Part shown: positions 43,750 to 51,948 of the stretch, one piece after another
Position numbering within the stretch: position 1 is the first letter of the stretch
Layout of the letters: the number at the start of each line of letters is the position of its first letter
From: Paenibacillus phoenicis
GTDB taxonomy: Bacteria > Bacillota > Bacilli > Paenibacillales > Paenibacillaceae
Assembly (NCBI RefSeq): GCF_034718895.1
Contig: NZ_JAYERP010000001.1
Coordinates: forward strand, 310,001 to 374,000
Direction of reading: 5' to 3'
Length of the DNA stretch: 64,000 nt
Program-made: the position numbers and the translations under genes
Notes under the pieces: model-generated
The model's input: only the letters and a program-made list of their open reading frames with translations
What the model was told of the DNA's origin: nothing
Database searches by the model: none

Positions 43750-43945
43750 TAGGTCCTGGAGCAACGGTGAAGCATGCCGTACCGCTTCGGGTTAAAAGGG
43801 AAGCCGGTGCAAATCCGGCACGGTCCCGCCACTGTAAACAGGGACGAGCTCATGATGCCACTGTCGCCCGCGAAGGGAGATGGGAAGGCGAGTTTTCGTC
43901 GAGACCTGGAAGTCAGGAGACCTGCCACGGGAATTCAAGACGGTC
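43750..43945 (+). ncRNA. Cobalamin riboswitch
   Basis: The conserved core GGGTTAAAAGGGAAGCCGGT, the GCAAATCCGGCACGGTCCCG and CCACTGTAA elements (43787-43836) and the B12 box AGTCAGGAGACCTGCC (43911-43926) are all present in order. It binds adenosylcobalamin-type ligands and lies in the leader of btuFCD-cobTUSQ, about 245 bases before the first start codon. A terminator follows, so ligand binding should stop transcription. Confidence 0.93.
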
Positions 43946-44046
43946 CTTCGAGGAAAGGATAACGTTCTGCCAAGAGCATCATGGCTTGGCGCTGCCATCG
44001 TGGAGTCTCTCCGCTTTGCGTGCGCACAGCATGACTTTGTAGACGT

Positions 44047-44079
44047 AACCCCATCCGCTAGGATTGGGGTTTTTTCTTT
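44047..44079 (+). terminator. Riboswitch-controlled terminator
   Basis: AACCCCATCC / GGATTGGGGTT (one bulge) with a 4-base loop and T6. A second hairpin GCCAAG/CTTGGC (43969-43990) lies between aptamer and terminator and may take part in switching. Confidence 0.8.
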
Positions 44080-44189
44080 GTGCCGGTAGAGGGTTAGCCG
44101 GACTTCTTCGCCGCCGGCTGCACAACGTACCGCTGGAACACAAGGCGTTTCTTTATTTACTGAAAAATAAAGCAAGGGGAGATCTGGAG

Positions 44190-45200
44190 ATGAAAAACTG
44201 GAGAAGACTAGGAAGCCTGTGGCTGCTGGCGTTGCTGCTGGTGCTTGCGGCCTGCGGTAACAATAACGCCGTCACCCCGGGGACAGGGAACACAGCGGAC
44301 GCTGCACAACCGACGCAAAACGCTGGAACGAACGCGGCGGCCGACAATTCGGCGGCACAAGAGACGACTTACCCTTATACCGTCACTGATTCTACCGGTA
44401 AAGAGTTTACGTTTGAAGCCGCGCCGGAACGTATCGTCTCGCTGGCGCCTTCGGAGACGGAAACGCTGTTTGCACTGGGACTGGACGAGCAGGTCGCTGG
44501 CGTATCCGACCTGGATGATTATCCTGAAGCGGTGAAGGACAAACCGCGGATGGGCGGGTTCCAGGTGAATGTCGAGGCAATCGTGGCGGCGCAGCCGGAC
44601 CTAATTCTTGCGGCGAGCCTGATCGATGAAGCAACGGTCAAAAACTTGACGGATATGGGATATAAAGTGTTCCAGTCCAATCCGAAGACGATCAACGAAG
44701 TAATGGAGCATATTCGGACGATCGGCGAAATTACCAACCATCAGGCTGAAGCTGCTGAAGTGGTCGGCAAGATGAAGGAAGAGGTCCAAACGGTAACCGA
44801 TGCGGTAGCTTCGCTAAGTGAAGACCAGAAGAAGAAGGTCTACATCGAGTTTTCTCCGGGATGGACGGTTGGCAAAGGCGAATTCATGGATGAGATGATC
44901 ACGTTAGCTGGCGGCATCAACGTTGCTTCCGATGTCAAGGGATGGTCCGAGATCAATGAGGAACAAATTATCCAAGCGAACCCGGACGTCATTTTATACG
45001 CGAAAAGCGTTGTTGACGAAAATAACAAGACGTTAGCGGACATCATCAAAGGCCGTTCAGGCTGGGACCAAATTACGGCCGTGAAGGAGAACCGCATTAT
45101 CGCTCTGGACGATAACCTGCTGAGCCGTACGGGCCCTCGCGTCACGCAAGGGCTGATTGAAGTGGCCAAGGCGGTTCACCCGGATTTGATCCAGCCATGA
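44190..45200 (+). CDS. btuF: Cobalamin/corrinoid-binding ABC lipoprotein (BtuF-like)
   Basis: The 336-residue class III binding protein has a lipobox LVLAACGN near residue 22, a Thr/Asn/Ala linker and the FeoB/BtuF-type opening ERIVSLAPSETETLFALGLDEQVAGVSDLDDYPEAV. WSEINEEQIIQANPDVILY is typical of the second lobe. The riboswitch makes corrinoid the expected ligand rather than iron-siderophore. The ATG at 44190 follows AAGGGGAGATCTGGAG. It overlaps btuC by 4 bases. Confidence 0.88.
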   Translation: MKNWRRLGSLWLLALLLVLAACGNNNAVTPGTGNTADAAQPTQNAGTNAAADNSAAQETTYPYTVTDSTGKEFTFEAAPERIVSLAPSETETLFALGLDEQVAGVSDLDDYPEAVKDKPRMGGFQVNVEAIVAAQPDLILAASLIDEATVKNLTDMGYKVFQSNPKTINEVMEHIRTIGEITNHQAEAAEVVGKMKEEVQTVTDAVASLSEDQKKKVYIEFSPGWTVGKGEFMDEMITLAGGINVASDVKGWSEINEEQIIQANPDVILYAKSVVDENNKTLADIIKGRSGWDQITAVKENRIIALDDNLLSRTGPRVTQGLIEVAKAVHPDLIQP

Positions 45201-46246
45201 AGCGCGGCAAATTCGCCGGATACGGAGTCATCGGGCTCTTGCTCCTGGTTGTGACGCTGCTGCTCTGCATCGGCATCGGCTCCGTTTATGTGCCTGCTGG
45301 AGAAATCGCGGCGATCTTGCTGCACAGGCTCCCGGGGTTAGACCGCCTGATCACGCCGGATTGGACGATGGCAGCAGAGCAAATCGTCGTCCAGGTCCGG
45401 TTGCCTCGCGTGCTGCTCGGGATGCTGGTCGGCGCTTCGCTCGCCGTAGCGGGCGCCGGCTTCCAAGGGGTGCTGCGCAACCCGCTGGCGGATCCGTTTA
45501 CACTGGGCGTATCGTCAGGTTCGGCAATCGGTGCGGCGGTGCTGATCTTTTTCGGATGGCAGTTTTCCCTGTTTGGGATCTTTACGCTTCCGATGGTTGC
45601 GTTCCTGGCGGGGGCGGTTACGTTATGGATCGTGATCTGGCTGGCTAGAGAGAACGGACGGCTGCCGATTGAAAGTCTGGTTTTGTCCGGCGTCGTGATG
45701 CAATCGTTCCTAGGGGCTGTTGTCTCCTTTTTAACGGCAATGTCGAAGAAAACCATTAATGAAATTTACTATTGGACGATGGGCAGTTTAAGCTTGCGCG
45801 GATGGTCGTATACGGCCATCCTTTTGCCGTATTTGCTGCTGGGAGCCTTATTCCTTTGGAGCCGGGCTAAACATTTGAACCTGCTGACTTTAGGTGAACG
45901 TCAAGCCTCCCATTCCGGGATGGCCGTAGAACGAACCAAACTAGCTGTGTTGCTCGTTGCTACACTGATGACGGCGGCTGCGGTATCCGTGTCAGGGGTA
46001 ATCGGATTCGTAGGCCTGGTCGTTCCGCATATGATCCGTCTGATCACCGGCCCGGATTATCGGCTGATCATTCCTTTGTCGGCGCTGGGCGGCGGGATAT
46101 TTATGATGTGGAGCGACTTGGCGGCTCGCTCGCTGCTGGCTCCAACGGAGGTCCCGCTGGGCATCGTCACCGCCTTTGTGGGGGCGCCTTTCTTTGGGTA
46201 TCTGTTGTATCGGAAGAAGAAACAGAGGGAGGAGGAGCTGCGTTGA
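45197..46246 (+). CDS. btuC: Corrinoid ABC transporter permease (BtuC-like, FecCD family)
   Basis: The 349-residue permease has about ten helices. VRLPRVLLGMLVGASLAVAGAGFQGVLRNPLADPFTLGVSSGSAIGAA and FVGLVVPHMIRLITGPDYR are standard FecCD strings. Start (ATGA overlap) and stop (TTGA overlap) couple it to btuF and btuD. Confidence 0.93.
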   Translation: MKRGKFAGYGVIGLLLLVVTLLLCIGIGSVYVPAGEIAAILLHRLPGLDRLITPDWTMAAEQIVVQVRLPRVLLGMLVGASLAVAGAGFQGVLRNPLADPFTLGVSSGSAIGAAVLIFFGWQFSLFGIFTLPMVAFLAGAVTLWIVIWLARENGRLPIESLVLSGVVMQSFLGAVVSFLTAMSKKTINEIYYWTMGSLSLRGWSYTAILLPYLLLGALFLWSRAKHLNLLTLGERQASHSGMAVERTKLAVLLVATLMTAAAVSVSGVIGFVGLVVPHMIRLITGPDYRLIIPLSALGGGIFMMWSDLAARSLLAPTEVPLGIVTAFVGAPFFGYLLYRKKKQREEELR

Positions 46247-47034
46247 TCAAGGTGTCTGGGGTTGCCAAGGCGTTTGGCCGGCTGGAGGTGCTTCACGGTG
46301 TGGACTGGCAGGTTGGCTCCGGTGAGTTTTGGGGCTTGATTGGACCCAACGGCAGCGGCAAAACAACCTTGCTCAACTTGATCTCCGGCGTGGAGAAGCC
46401 GGATGCCGGCGAGATTGCGTTGAGCGGACGACCGCTTTCGTCGTATTCGCGCAAGGAGCTGTCGCGCAAGGTCGCCGTCCTTCAGCAGGACGGGCTTCCG
46501 GCTGTGGCTTTTACGGTGCGTGAAGTGGTGGAAATGGGGCGGTTCGCCCATCAGGATTGGCGCGGCAAGGAGATCGGCGGGGCGAAGGCAGGCGAACGCC
46601 TCATTGATGGAATTATGGAACGTCTCGACCTGAAGGAGCTGGAGCATCGTCCGCTGAGTGCGCTTAGCGGGGGGCAACGCCAGCGGGTAGCACTTGGGAA
46701 GGTGATGGCTCAGCAGCCCGAGCTGGTGCTGCTCGATGAACCAACAACCTATTTGGATTTGCGTTACCAGATGCAATTTATGGAGCTGGTGGCCGAATGG
46801 CAGCGCGATGCCGGACTTACCGTCGTTTCAGTGATGCATGATTTGAATTTGGCTGCCTTGTTTTGCAGCCATCTCTTAGTGATGAGCGGCGGGCAAATTG
46901 TGGCGCAAGGCGCGCCGGACGGCATTTTGTCACCGGAGCTGGTTGAAACCGTATTTGGAGTTCAGGCCCATCAAGTGGTTCATCCGGATTCGGACGTTCC
47001 GCAGCTATTGCTGCGCCGGGCAAGTTTAGGTTAA
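46243..47034 (+). CDS. btuD: Corrinoid ABC transporter ATPase (BtuD-like)
   Basis: The 263-residue ATPase has Walker A GLIGPNGSGKTTLL, signature LSGGQRQRVALGKVMAQQ, Walker B LVLLDEPTTYLDL and VMHDLNLAALFC, typical of FecE/BtuD ATPases. Translation starts at TTG 46243, overlapping the btuC stop, with GGAGGAGGAG upstream; the longer open frame lies in btuC. Confidence 0.92.
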   Translation: MIKVSGVAKAFGRLEVLHGVDWQVGSGEFWGLIGPNGSGKTTLLNLISGVEKPDAGEIALSGRPLSSYSRKELSRKVAVLQQDGLPAVAFTVREVVEMGRFAHQDWRGKEIGGAKAGERLIDGIMERLDLKELEHRPLSALSGGQRQRVALGKVMAQQPELVLLDEPTTYLDLRYQMQFMELVAEWQRDAGLTVVSVMHDLNLAALFCSHLLVMSGGQIVAQGAPDGILSPELVETVFGVQAHQVVHPDSDVPQLLLRRASLG

Positions 47035-47072
47035 GGGTACGAGTCAGTAATACAGAAAAGGGGAATATGGTT

Positions 47073-48152
47073 ATGGCATACAATTCAGTCGAACAGCTTG
47101 CGCAAGCAATTACTCCTTTGGACGAAGCAGCGATGAAAGCGGCGCAGGTCCATTTGGACCAGTTGACGAAGCCGCCGGGAAGTCTCGGGAAGTTGGAAGG
47201 ATTGGCAGTGAAGCTGGCAGGCATCACGGGAATCATTCGTCCGGAGTTTCCAAAACGGTCGGTAATCGTAATGGCGGCGGACCATGGCGTTTGTGAGGAA
47301 GGGGTCAGCGCGTTTCCGGCAGAAGTGACGCCGCAGATGGTGCATAACTTTTTGGCCGGCGGCGCAGCGGTGAATGTGCTGGCACGCCAGGCTTCGGCTG
47401 ACGTCGTTTGCGTGGATATCGGGGTGAATGCAGAGATGTCACATCCGGGGCTGCTGCAACGTAAGTTGCGTTACGGGACAGGAAATATGGCCAAGGGACC
47501 GGCGATGAGCCGGGAGGAAGCCGAAGCCGCCATTCGAGTTGGGGCCGAGGTGGTCGCTGATGCGGTGTCCCAAGGCGTTCGACTGTTCGTCACCGGGGAG
47601 ATGGGTATCGGAAACACCACAGCCAGCGCTGCGATCATGAGCAGTCTGACGGGGATCGCACCGCAGCAGAGCGTTGGCCGTGGAACCGGGGTCAACGATG
47701 AACGGCTTCGGCACAAAATTTCCGTCGTGGAGCGGGCGCTGGAGGTCAATCGCCCGAATGCCAACGATCCGCTGGACGTGCTAGCTAAGGTCGGCGGACT
47801 GGAGATTGCCGGAATGACTGGCGTCATTCTGGGAGCCGCAGCTCATCGCTGCCCGGTCGTGATCGACGGCTTTATTTCAACTGTGTCCGCGCTGCTGGCG
47901 GTACGTATACAGCCGAATGTTGCCGACTATATTATTGCTTCGCACGTCTCCCACGAGCAAGGACACCGTGCGCTCCTGCAGGAGCTTGGCCTTAACCCGA
48001 TGCTGGAGCTGGATATGCGGCTTGGGGAAGGCACAGGCGGCGTGCTGGCGCTCCATCTTGTAGATGCGGCTTGCCGGATCATTGCCGAAATGGCGACGTT
48101 CGAAAGCGCGGGCGTCGCGTCCGGTGAAGGAAATGGTGGGGGGACCGAGTGA
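47073..48152 (+). CDS. cobT: Nicotinate-nucleotide--dimethylbenzimidazole phosphoribosyltransferase
   Basis: CobT activates the lower-ligand base to alpha-ribotide for cobamide assembly. Family marks are LTKPPGSLGKLEGLAVKLAGI, MAADHGVCEEGVSAFP, VCVDIGVNAE, GEMGIGNTTASAAI, GRGTGVNDERLRHK and SHVSHEQGHRALLQELGLNPMLELDMRLGEGTG with the catalytic Glu. The ATG at 47073 is 8 bases from AAGGGGA; the one at 47067 is too close. Length 359. Confidence 0.95.
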   Translation: MAYNSVEQLAQAITPLDEAAMKAAQVHLDQLTKPPGSLGKLEGLAVKLAGITGIIRPEFPKRSVIVMAADHGVCEEGVSAFPAEVTPQMVHNFLAGGAAVNVLARQASADVVCVDIGVNAEMSHPGLLQRKLRYGTGNMAKGPAMSREEAEAAIRVGAEVVADAVSQGVRLFVTGEMGIGNTTASAAIMSSLTGIAPQQSVGRGTGVNDERLRHKISVVERALEVNRPNANDPLDVLAKVGGLEIAGMTGVILGAAAHRCPVVIDGFISTVSALLAVRIQPNVADYIIASHVSHEQGHRALLQELGLNPMLELDMRLGEGTGGVLALHLVDAACRIIAEMATFESAGVASGEGNGGGTE

Positions 48153-48742
48153 TGAAGATCCTGGTGACCGGCGGAGCCCGCAGCGGCAAAAGCACATTCG
48201 CTGAACGTTGGGTCATGAAACAGGCAACATCCGCTGATTACGTTGCAACGGCGCAAGCGTTTGACGATGAGATGAAGGCCCGTATCAGGTTGCACCAGCT
48301 CCAGCGGGAGCAAAGCGGGTTCACCTGGACGACGCATGAAGCGCCGCTTGAACTAGCAGAGCTGCTGCAGGAGTTAGGTAAGCGGCCCGTTGCAAAGGAG
48401 GGCGCGGCCGCCGAAGCCGCGGGTCCGGTTGTGCTGGTCGACTGCCTGACGTTATGGTTGTCGAACGTGCTGCTGAGCGCATCGGAACAGGCCGATGGTG
48501 TGGACGCCGTTTTGACGCGGGAAATTGAGCGGTTGACCGCTGCGGCCGAGGCTTTTCCCGGCACTTTGGTGATGGTTACAAATGAGGTTGGCAGCGGGAT
48601 CGTGCCGGAGTATCCGCTTGGCCGGCAATATCGGGATTGGGCCGGGCTGCTGAACCGAACGATGGCGTCGATCGCGAATCAGGTGTTTCTGGTTACCGCC
48701 GGCATCCCCATCGAGTTGAAAAGCAGGGAGTATCGCTTATGA
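48149..48742 (+). CDS. cobU: Adenosylcobinamide kinase / guanylyltransferase
   Basis: CobU phosphorylates adenosylcobinamide and transfers GMP to it. The P-loop VTGGARSGKSTFAE is at residues 6-19, then VATAQAFDDEMKARIRLHQLQRE, VLVDCLTLWLSNVLL and MVTNEVGSGIVPEYPLGRQYRDWAGLLNR. A short Ala/Gly-rich insert (KEGAAAEAAG) precedes VLVDCL. Start GTG 48149 (or ATG 48152) overlaps the cobT stop. Confidence 0.94.
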   Translation: MMKILVTGGARSGKSTFAERWVMKQATSADYVATAQAFDDEMKARIRLHQLQREQSGFTWTTHEAPLELAELLQELGKRPVAKEGAAAEAAGPVVLVDCLTLWLSNVLLSASEQADGVDAVLTREIERLTAAAEAFPGTLVMVTNEVGSGIVPEYPLGRQYRDWAGLLNRTMASIANQVFLVTAGIPIELKSREYRL

Positions 48743-49599
48743 CGAACGGACCAGAGCACAAAGCGCCCTCCGGGGCGGGTAAGCATGGAGCTCTGCAGCC
48801 GATCTTGGCGGCCTTCCAGTTTCTGTCACGCTTTCCGGTACGGGCTGAACTGGATTTTACAACGGACTTGCTGCGGCGCAGTATCCCCTATTATCCGCTT
48901 GTCGGAGCAGCAATCGGCGCTGTCGTCTGGGCAGGCGGCTTGCTTGCCGACTGGCTGCTTCCTTCGTACCCGGCAGCCATCCTTTCCTTATTGATTTGGG
49001 TTGGATTAACTGGAGGTTTGCATTTGGACGGTTGGATGGACACGGCCGACGGACTGCTGAGCTACCGGTCACGCGACAAGATGCTTGAGATCATGAAAGA
49101 CAGCCGGGTAGGCGCCATGGGCGTGCTGGCCTGCGTCCTATTGCTGATGCTCAAAGCCTCGCTGCTGACCTCGCTCTTCCAAGGGGGCCTGCTGACGTCA
49201 GGACTGGCGATATGGCTGGCACCTCTGTGGAGCCGGTGGTTTATGACCCGGGCGATGCACCGCTGGCCCAAGGCCCGGCAAGGTGAGGGATTGGCTGCGC
49301 AATTCCACGGCTTCAGCGAACGGGATGCCTGGGGGAGTACCATCATGGCGGTGACGATATCCGTTGTAGTGTTGCTGCTCACTTTGCTCGTGTCGCTGGG
49401 AGGAATGGACGAATCGGCTTTGCTGCGATCGCTGCTGTTTATCGGCTTGTCTCCCTTTATCGCCTGGGCGGCGGGAACTTGGGCCGCTCGACGAATCAAT
49501 GCCAAGCTCGGCGGTTTGACCGGCGATACCTACGGGGCGCTGGGCGAAGGGTTGGAAGCTGTCCTGTTGCTGCTTGCAGTGCTGATTTTTGCCCATTGA
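48739..49599 (+). CDS. cobS: Adenosylcobinamide-GDP ribazoletransferase (cobalamin synthase)
   Basis: CobS joins alpha-ribazole (phosphate) to adenosylcobinamide-GDP in the membrane. The 286-residue protein has several helices and AFQFLSRFPV, GGLHLDGWMDTADGLLSYRSRDKMLEIMKDSRVGAMG and GGLTGDTYGALGEGLEAVLLL. The ATG at 48739 overlaps the cobU stop; the longer frame upstream is inside cobU. Confidence 0.94.
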   Translation: MTNGPEHKAPSGAGKHGALQPILAAFQFLSRFPVRAELDFTTDLLRRSIPYYPLVGAAIGAVVWAGGLLADWLLPSYPAAILSLLIWVGLTGGLHLDGWMDTADGLLSYRSRDKMLEIMKDSRVGAMGVLACVLLLMLKASLLTSLFQGGLLTSGLAIWLAPLWSRWFMTRAMHRWPKARQGEGLAAQFHGFSERDAWGSTIMAVTISVVVLLLTLLVSLGGMDESALLRSLLFIGLSPFIAWAAGTWAARRINAKLGGLTGDTYGALGEGLEAVLLLLAVLIFAH

Positions 49600-49772
49600 T
49601 AACTCGCGGAGCGGAGGTGCTCTTGGGGGAGGGGACCTTCTACGGCGAGCCTTTTGCATCATTATCCCCTTGAATCAGAACCAAGGAGAAAAGAAGAAGG
49701 TTAGAGCTGGACAGATTAATCGAGAATCCTAAGAGAAACAGGTCGACTGTTAAGTAGCGGAGAATCAAAATC

Positions 49773-49982
49773 GTGCATTATCACCGTATGCTGAATGAAA
49801 GGGATAATGGTGGAAAGGTCGAGCGTCATCACCACCACCTGATCGAGAGGGATAATGGTGGAAAGGTCGAGCGTCATCACCACCACCTGATCGAAGGGGA
49901 TAATGGTGTAAAAGGCCCTGGCAAGATACTACACTGCTGCACGGTTTGGAAAGGAGGGGAACGCGATGGGCGAAAATCATAA
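49773..49982 (+). CDS. Small His-rich repeat protein (uncertain)
   Basis: This is a possible 69-residue protein starting at GTG 49773, ten bases after GGAG (an in-frame ATG lies at 49788 without a site). It carries two exact copies of the 16-residue unit RDNGGKVERHHHHLIE, preceded by MHYHRM and followed by a CC-containing tail. Clusters of four histidines suggest metal binding; in a cobalamin operon cobalt would be an attractive but unproven ligand. Its stop overlaps the cobQ start by 17 bases. It could instead be non-coding tandem-repeat DNA. No homologue is recognised. Confidence 0.35.
   Translation: MHYHRMLNERDNGGKVERHHHHLIERDNGGKVERHHHHLIEGDNGVKGPGKILHCCTVWKGGERDGRKS
49801..49908. repeat. 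48-bp tandem repeat, two full units plus partial third
   Basis: Units starting GGGATAATGGTG occur at 49801, 49849 and 49897, exactly 48 bases apart. The first two are identical over 47 of 48 bases or better; the third keeps the first 12. 48 is a multiple of three, so the frame of the small ORF is kept. The rest of the cobS-cobQ gap (49600-49770) shows nothing recognisable. Confidence 0.85.
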
Positions 49983-51621
49983 GAAGCTTCTGGATCAGGA
50001 TCAGGAAAAAAGCGCATCAGCATCAGGTGCTGTACTCATGGTTCAAGGGACGGCGTCTGACGTGGGCAAGAGCGTGATCGTGACGGCGCTGTGCCGTATT
50101 TTTGCGCAGGATGGGCTTAGACCAGCTCCGTTTAAGTCGCAAAATATGGCTTTGAACTCGTATGTTACAGCGGACGGCCAAGAGATTGGACGGGCCCAAG
50201 GCATTCAGGCGGAGGCTTGCGGCATTGCCGCCACCACCGACATGAATCCGGTACTGATCAAGCCAACTGGGGACATGCATTCGCAGATCGTTGTTCATGG
50301 GCGTCCTTACCGCCACTTAAGCGCATCTGATTATCGTGAGGAATTTTTGCCTAAAGCCAAGCCGCTGGTGATGGAAGCGCTCAGCCGGCTCCGCGACAAG
50401 CATGGCATTGTGGTGATCGAGGGGGCTGGGAGCCCGGCGGAAATCAACCTGAAGCAACGGGATATCGTCAACATGAACTTGGCTGAATGGGCGGATGCTC
50501 CCGTGATCTTGGTGGGGGATATTGACCGCGGCGGCGTTTTTGCTTTTCTCGTTGGTACCCTGGAGCTGCTTGAGCCACACGAACGCGCCCGCGTAAAAGG
50601 GTTCATTATCAACAAGTTCCGCGGCGATTTGTCTCTATTGCAGCCCGGGCTGGATTGGCTGGAGCAGCGGACCGGAATTCCCGTACTAGGAGTGCTCCCC
50701 TTTCTGCCTGATCTGGATATCGAAGCAGAGGATTCCGTTGTCCTGGATACCTATCCTGCCCATCCAGAGCAAGCGCCAAGTAAGGAACTGGACATCGCAG
50801 TCATCCGTTACCCGCATATTTCCAACTTCACCGATTTTGATCCGTTGGCCGCCGAACCGGACGTGTCGCTACGTTATGTAAGCAAGCTGTCGGAGCTTGG
50901 GCATCCCGATGCGGTGATTTTACCGGGGACCAAGGATACGATCAGCGATCTGGAATTTTTGCGTAGGCAAGGGCTGGCGGAGGCTATTTGCAGCCTGATT
51001 GAAGAGGAGACGCGCACCCAGCTGGTCGGAATCTGCGGCGGATATCAAATGCTGGGAGAACAACTGCATGACCCCGAAGGCGTGGAGTCCAATGAACCGA
51101 GGTCTGCGTTAGGATTGGGCCTGCTCCCCTTGGCAACAACCTTCCTCTCAGGCAAAAAAACGGTACGGGTGCACGGCTATACGTGCGAGGACCAGCCGAT
51201 ATCGCTGCACTCTAAGAACCGCCGGCTGCCGATCTCAGGCTATGAGATTCATGCCGGCTCGACCCAGCAGCTGCGGGACACTCGTCCCTTATTTATGCTT
51301 CGGGTCAATGAGGAGCCAGTACAAGGGTCAGGGACAGCCCCGGAGTTAGAACAGGCTGAGACGCAAACACATCCGGAAGGCGCAGCCCGCGCCGATGGCA
51401 GGGTGTTTGGGACGTATCTGCACGGAGTGTTCCATAATGATGCCTGGCGACGTGCTTGGCTGGACGGACTGCGTACGAGCAAAGGGCTCGAACCTTTGGG
51501 CGTCACCTTTGTTTCTTCCTCGCGGAAGGAGGAAGCCTTCGATCGGTTAGCGGAGCAGGTTCGCAGGCATTTGCGCATGGATCTCATTTACGACATCGCC
51601 GGGATCCAAGGTAAGCTTTGA
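49966..51621 (+). CDS. cobQ: Cobyric acid synthase CobQ
   Basis: CobQ (CbiP) amidates four side chains of adenosylcobyrinic a,c-diamide using glutamine and ATP. The N-terminal dethiobiotin-synthetase-like domain has MVQGTASDVGKSVIVTALCRIF and PFKSQNMALNSYVT. GAGSPAEINLKQRDIVNMNLA and VGDIDRGGVFA follow. The glutaminase domain has GICGGYQMLGEQ (nucleophile Cys) and GTYLHGVFHND. Length 551 is slightly long because of a linker near 455-475. ATG 49966 follows AAAGGAGGGGAACGCG. It ends the riboswitch-controlled operon. Confidence 0.95.
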   Translation: MGENHKKLLDQDQEKSASASGAVLMVQGTASDVGKSVIVTALCRIFAQDGLRPAPFKSQNMALNSYVTADGQEIGRAQGIQAEACGIAATTDMNPVLIKPTGDMHSQIVVHGRPYRHLSASDYREEFLPKAKPLVMEALSRLRDKHGIVVIEGAGSPAEINLKQRDIVNMNLAEWADAPVILVGDIDRGGVFAFLVGTLELLEPHERARVKGFIINKFRGDLSLLQPGLDWLEQRTGIPVLGVLPFLPDLDIEAEDSVVLDTYPAHPEQAPSKELDIAVIRYPHISNFTDFDPLAAEPDVSLRYVSKLSELGHPDAVILPGTKDTISDLEFLRRQGLAEAICSLIEEETRTQLVGICGGYQMLGEQLHDPEGVESNEPRSALGLGLLPLATTFLSGKKTVRVHGYTCEDQPISLHSKNRRLPISGYEIHAGSTQQLRDTRPLFMLRVNEEPVQGSGTAPELEQAETQTHPEGAARADGRVFGTYLHGVFHNDAWRRAWLDGLRTSKGLEPLGVTFVSSSRKEEAFDRLAEQVRRHLRMDLIYDIAGIQGKL

Positions 51622-51651
51622 CAAATCGGGTGATGTTAGGGTAGGATAAAA

Positions 51652-51776
51652 ATACGCTTAATTTTCGATGGGTAAAGTCGAAAAGCGGGGGAACCAATCT
51701 TTTGGGGCGAATCGTTGTAGGATTAACGTAGGGAACCATCTTTCCCGAGCCCGTCAGCTAACCTCGTTTGCAGTGG
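51652..51776 (+). ncRNA. c-di-AMP riboswitch (ydaO/yuaA class)
   Basis: Conserved blocks of the class occur in order: GCGGGGGAACCAATC, TTTTGGGGCGAATCG, GTAGGGAACC, TTTCCCGAGCCCGTCAGCTA and ACCTCGTTTGC. The CCGAGCCCGTCAGCTAACCT segment is diagnostic. In this class c-di-AMP binding usually causes termination. It lies about 170 bases upstream of the KamA-family gene with a terminator in between. Confidence 0.88.
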
Positions 51777-51813
51777 ATGGGTCATTTTAATATTATTTCA
51801 GTCATCAATTAAT

Positions 51814-51842
51814 GACCCTGTTCTTTGAAGCGGGGTCTTTTT
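51814..51842 (+). terminator. Terminator controlled by the c-di-AMP riboswitch
   Basis: GACCCTG and CGGGGTC (one T-G pair) enclose a 10-base loop and are followed by T5. It is placed between the aptamer and the coding region. Confidence 0.75.
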
Positions 51843-51948
51843 GCGTTCTGCAAGACCTTTGACCCGAGCATTCGGCGGAGTACTCGCATTCACTGCAAGT
51901 TTCGAGCTTCTTCTTTACGCATCGCACTATTAAAGGAGGAGAGGATTT

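Noticed and set aside
49765..49980. Minus-strand open frame across the 48-bp repeats
   Set aside because: It also shows a 16-residue period because the repeat length is a multiple of three, but it faces against the operon and lacks a ribosome site. The plus-strand reading is the better of two weak options.
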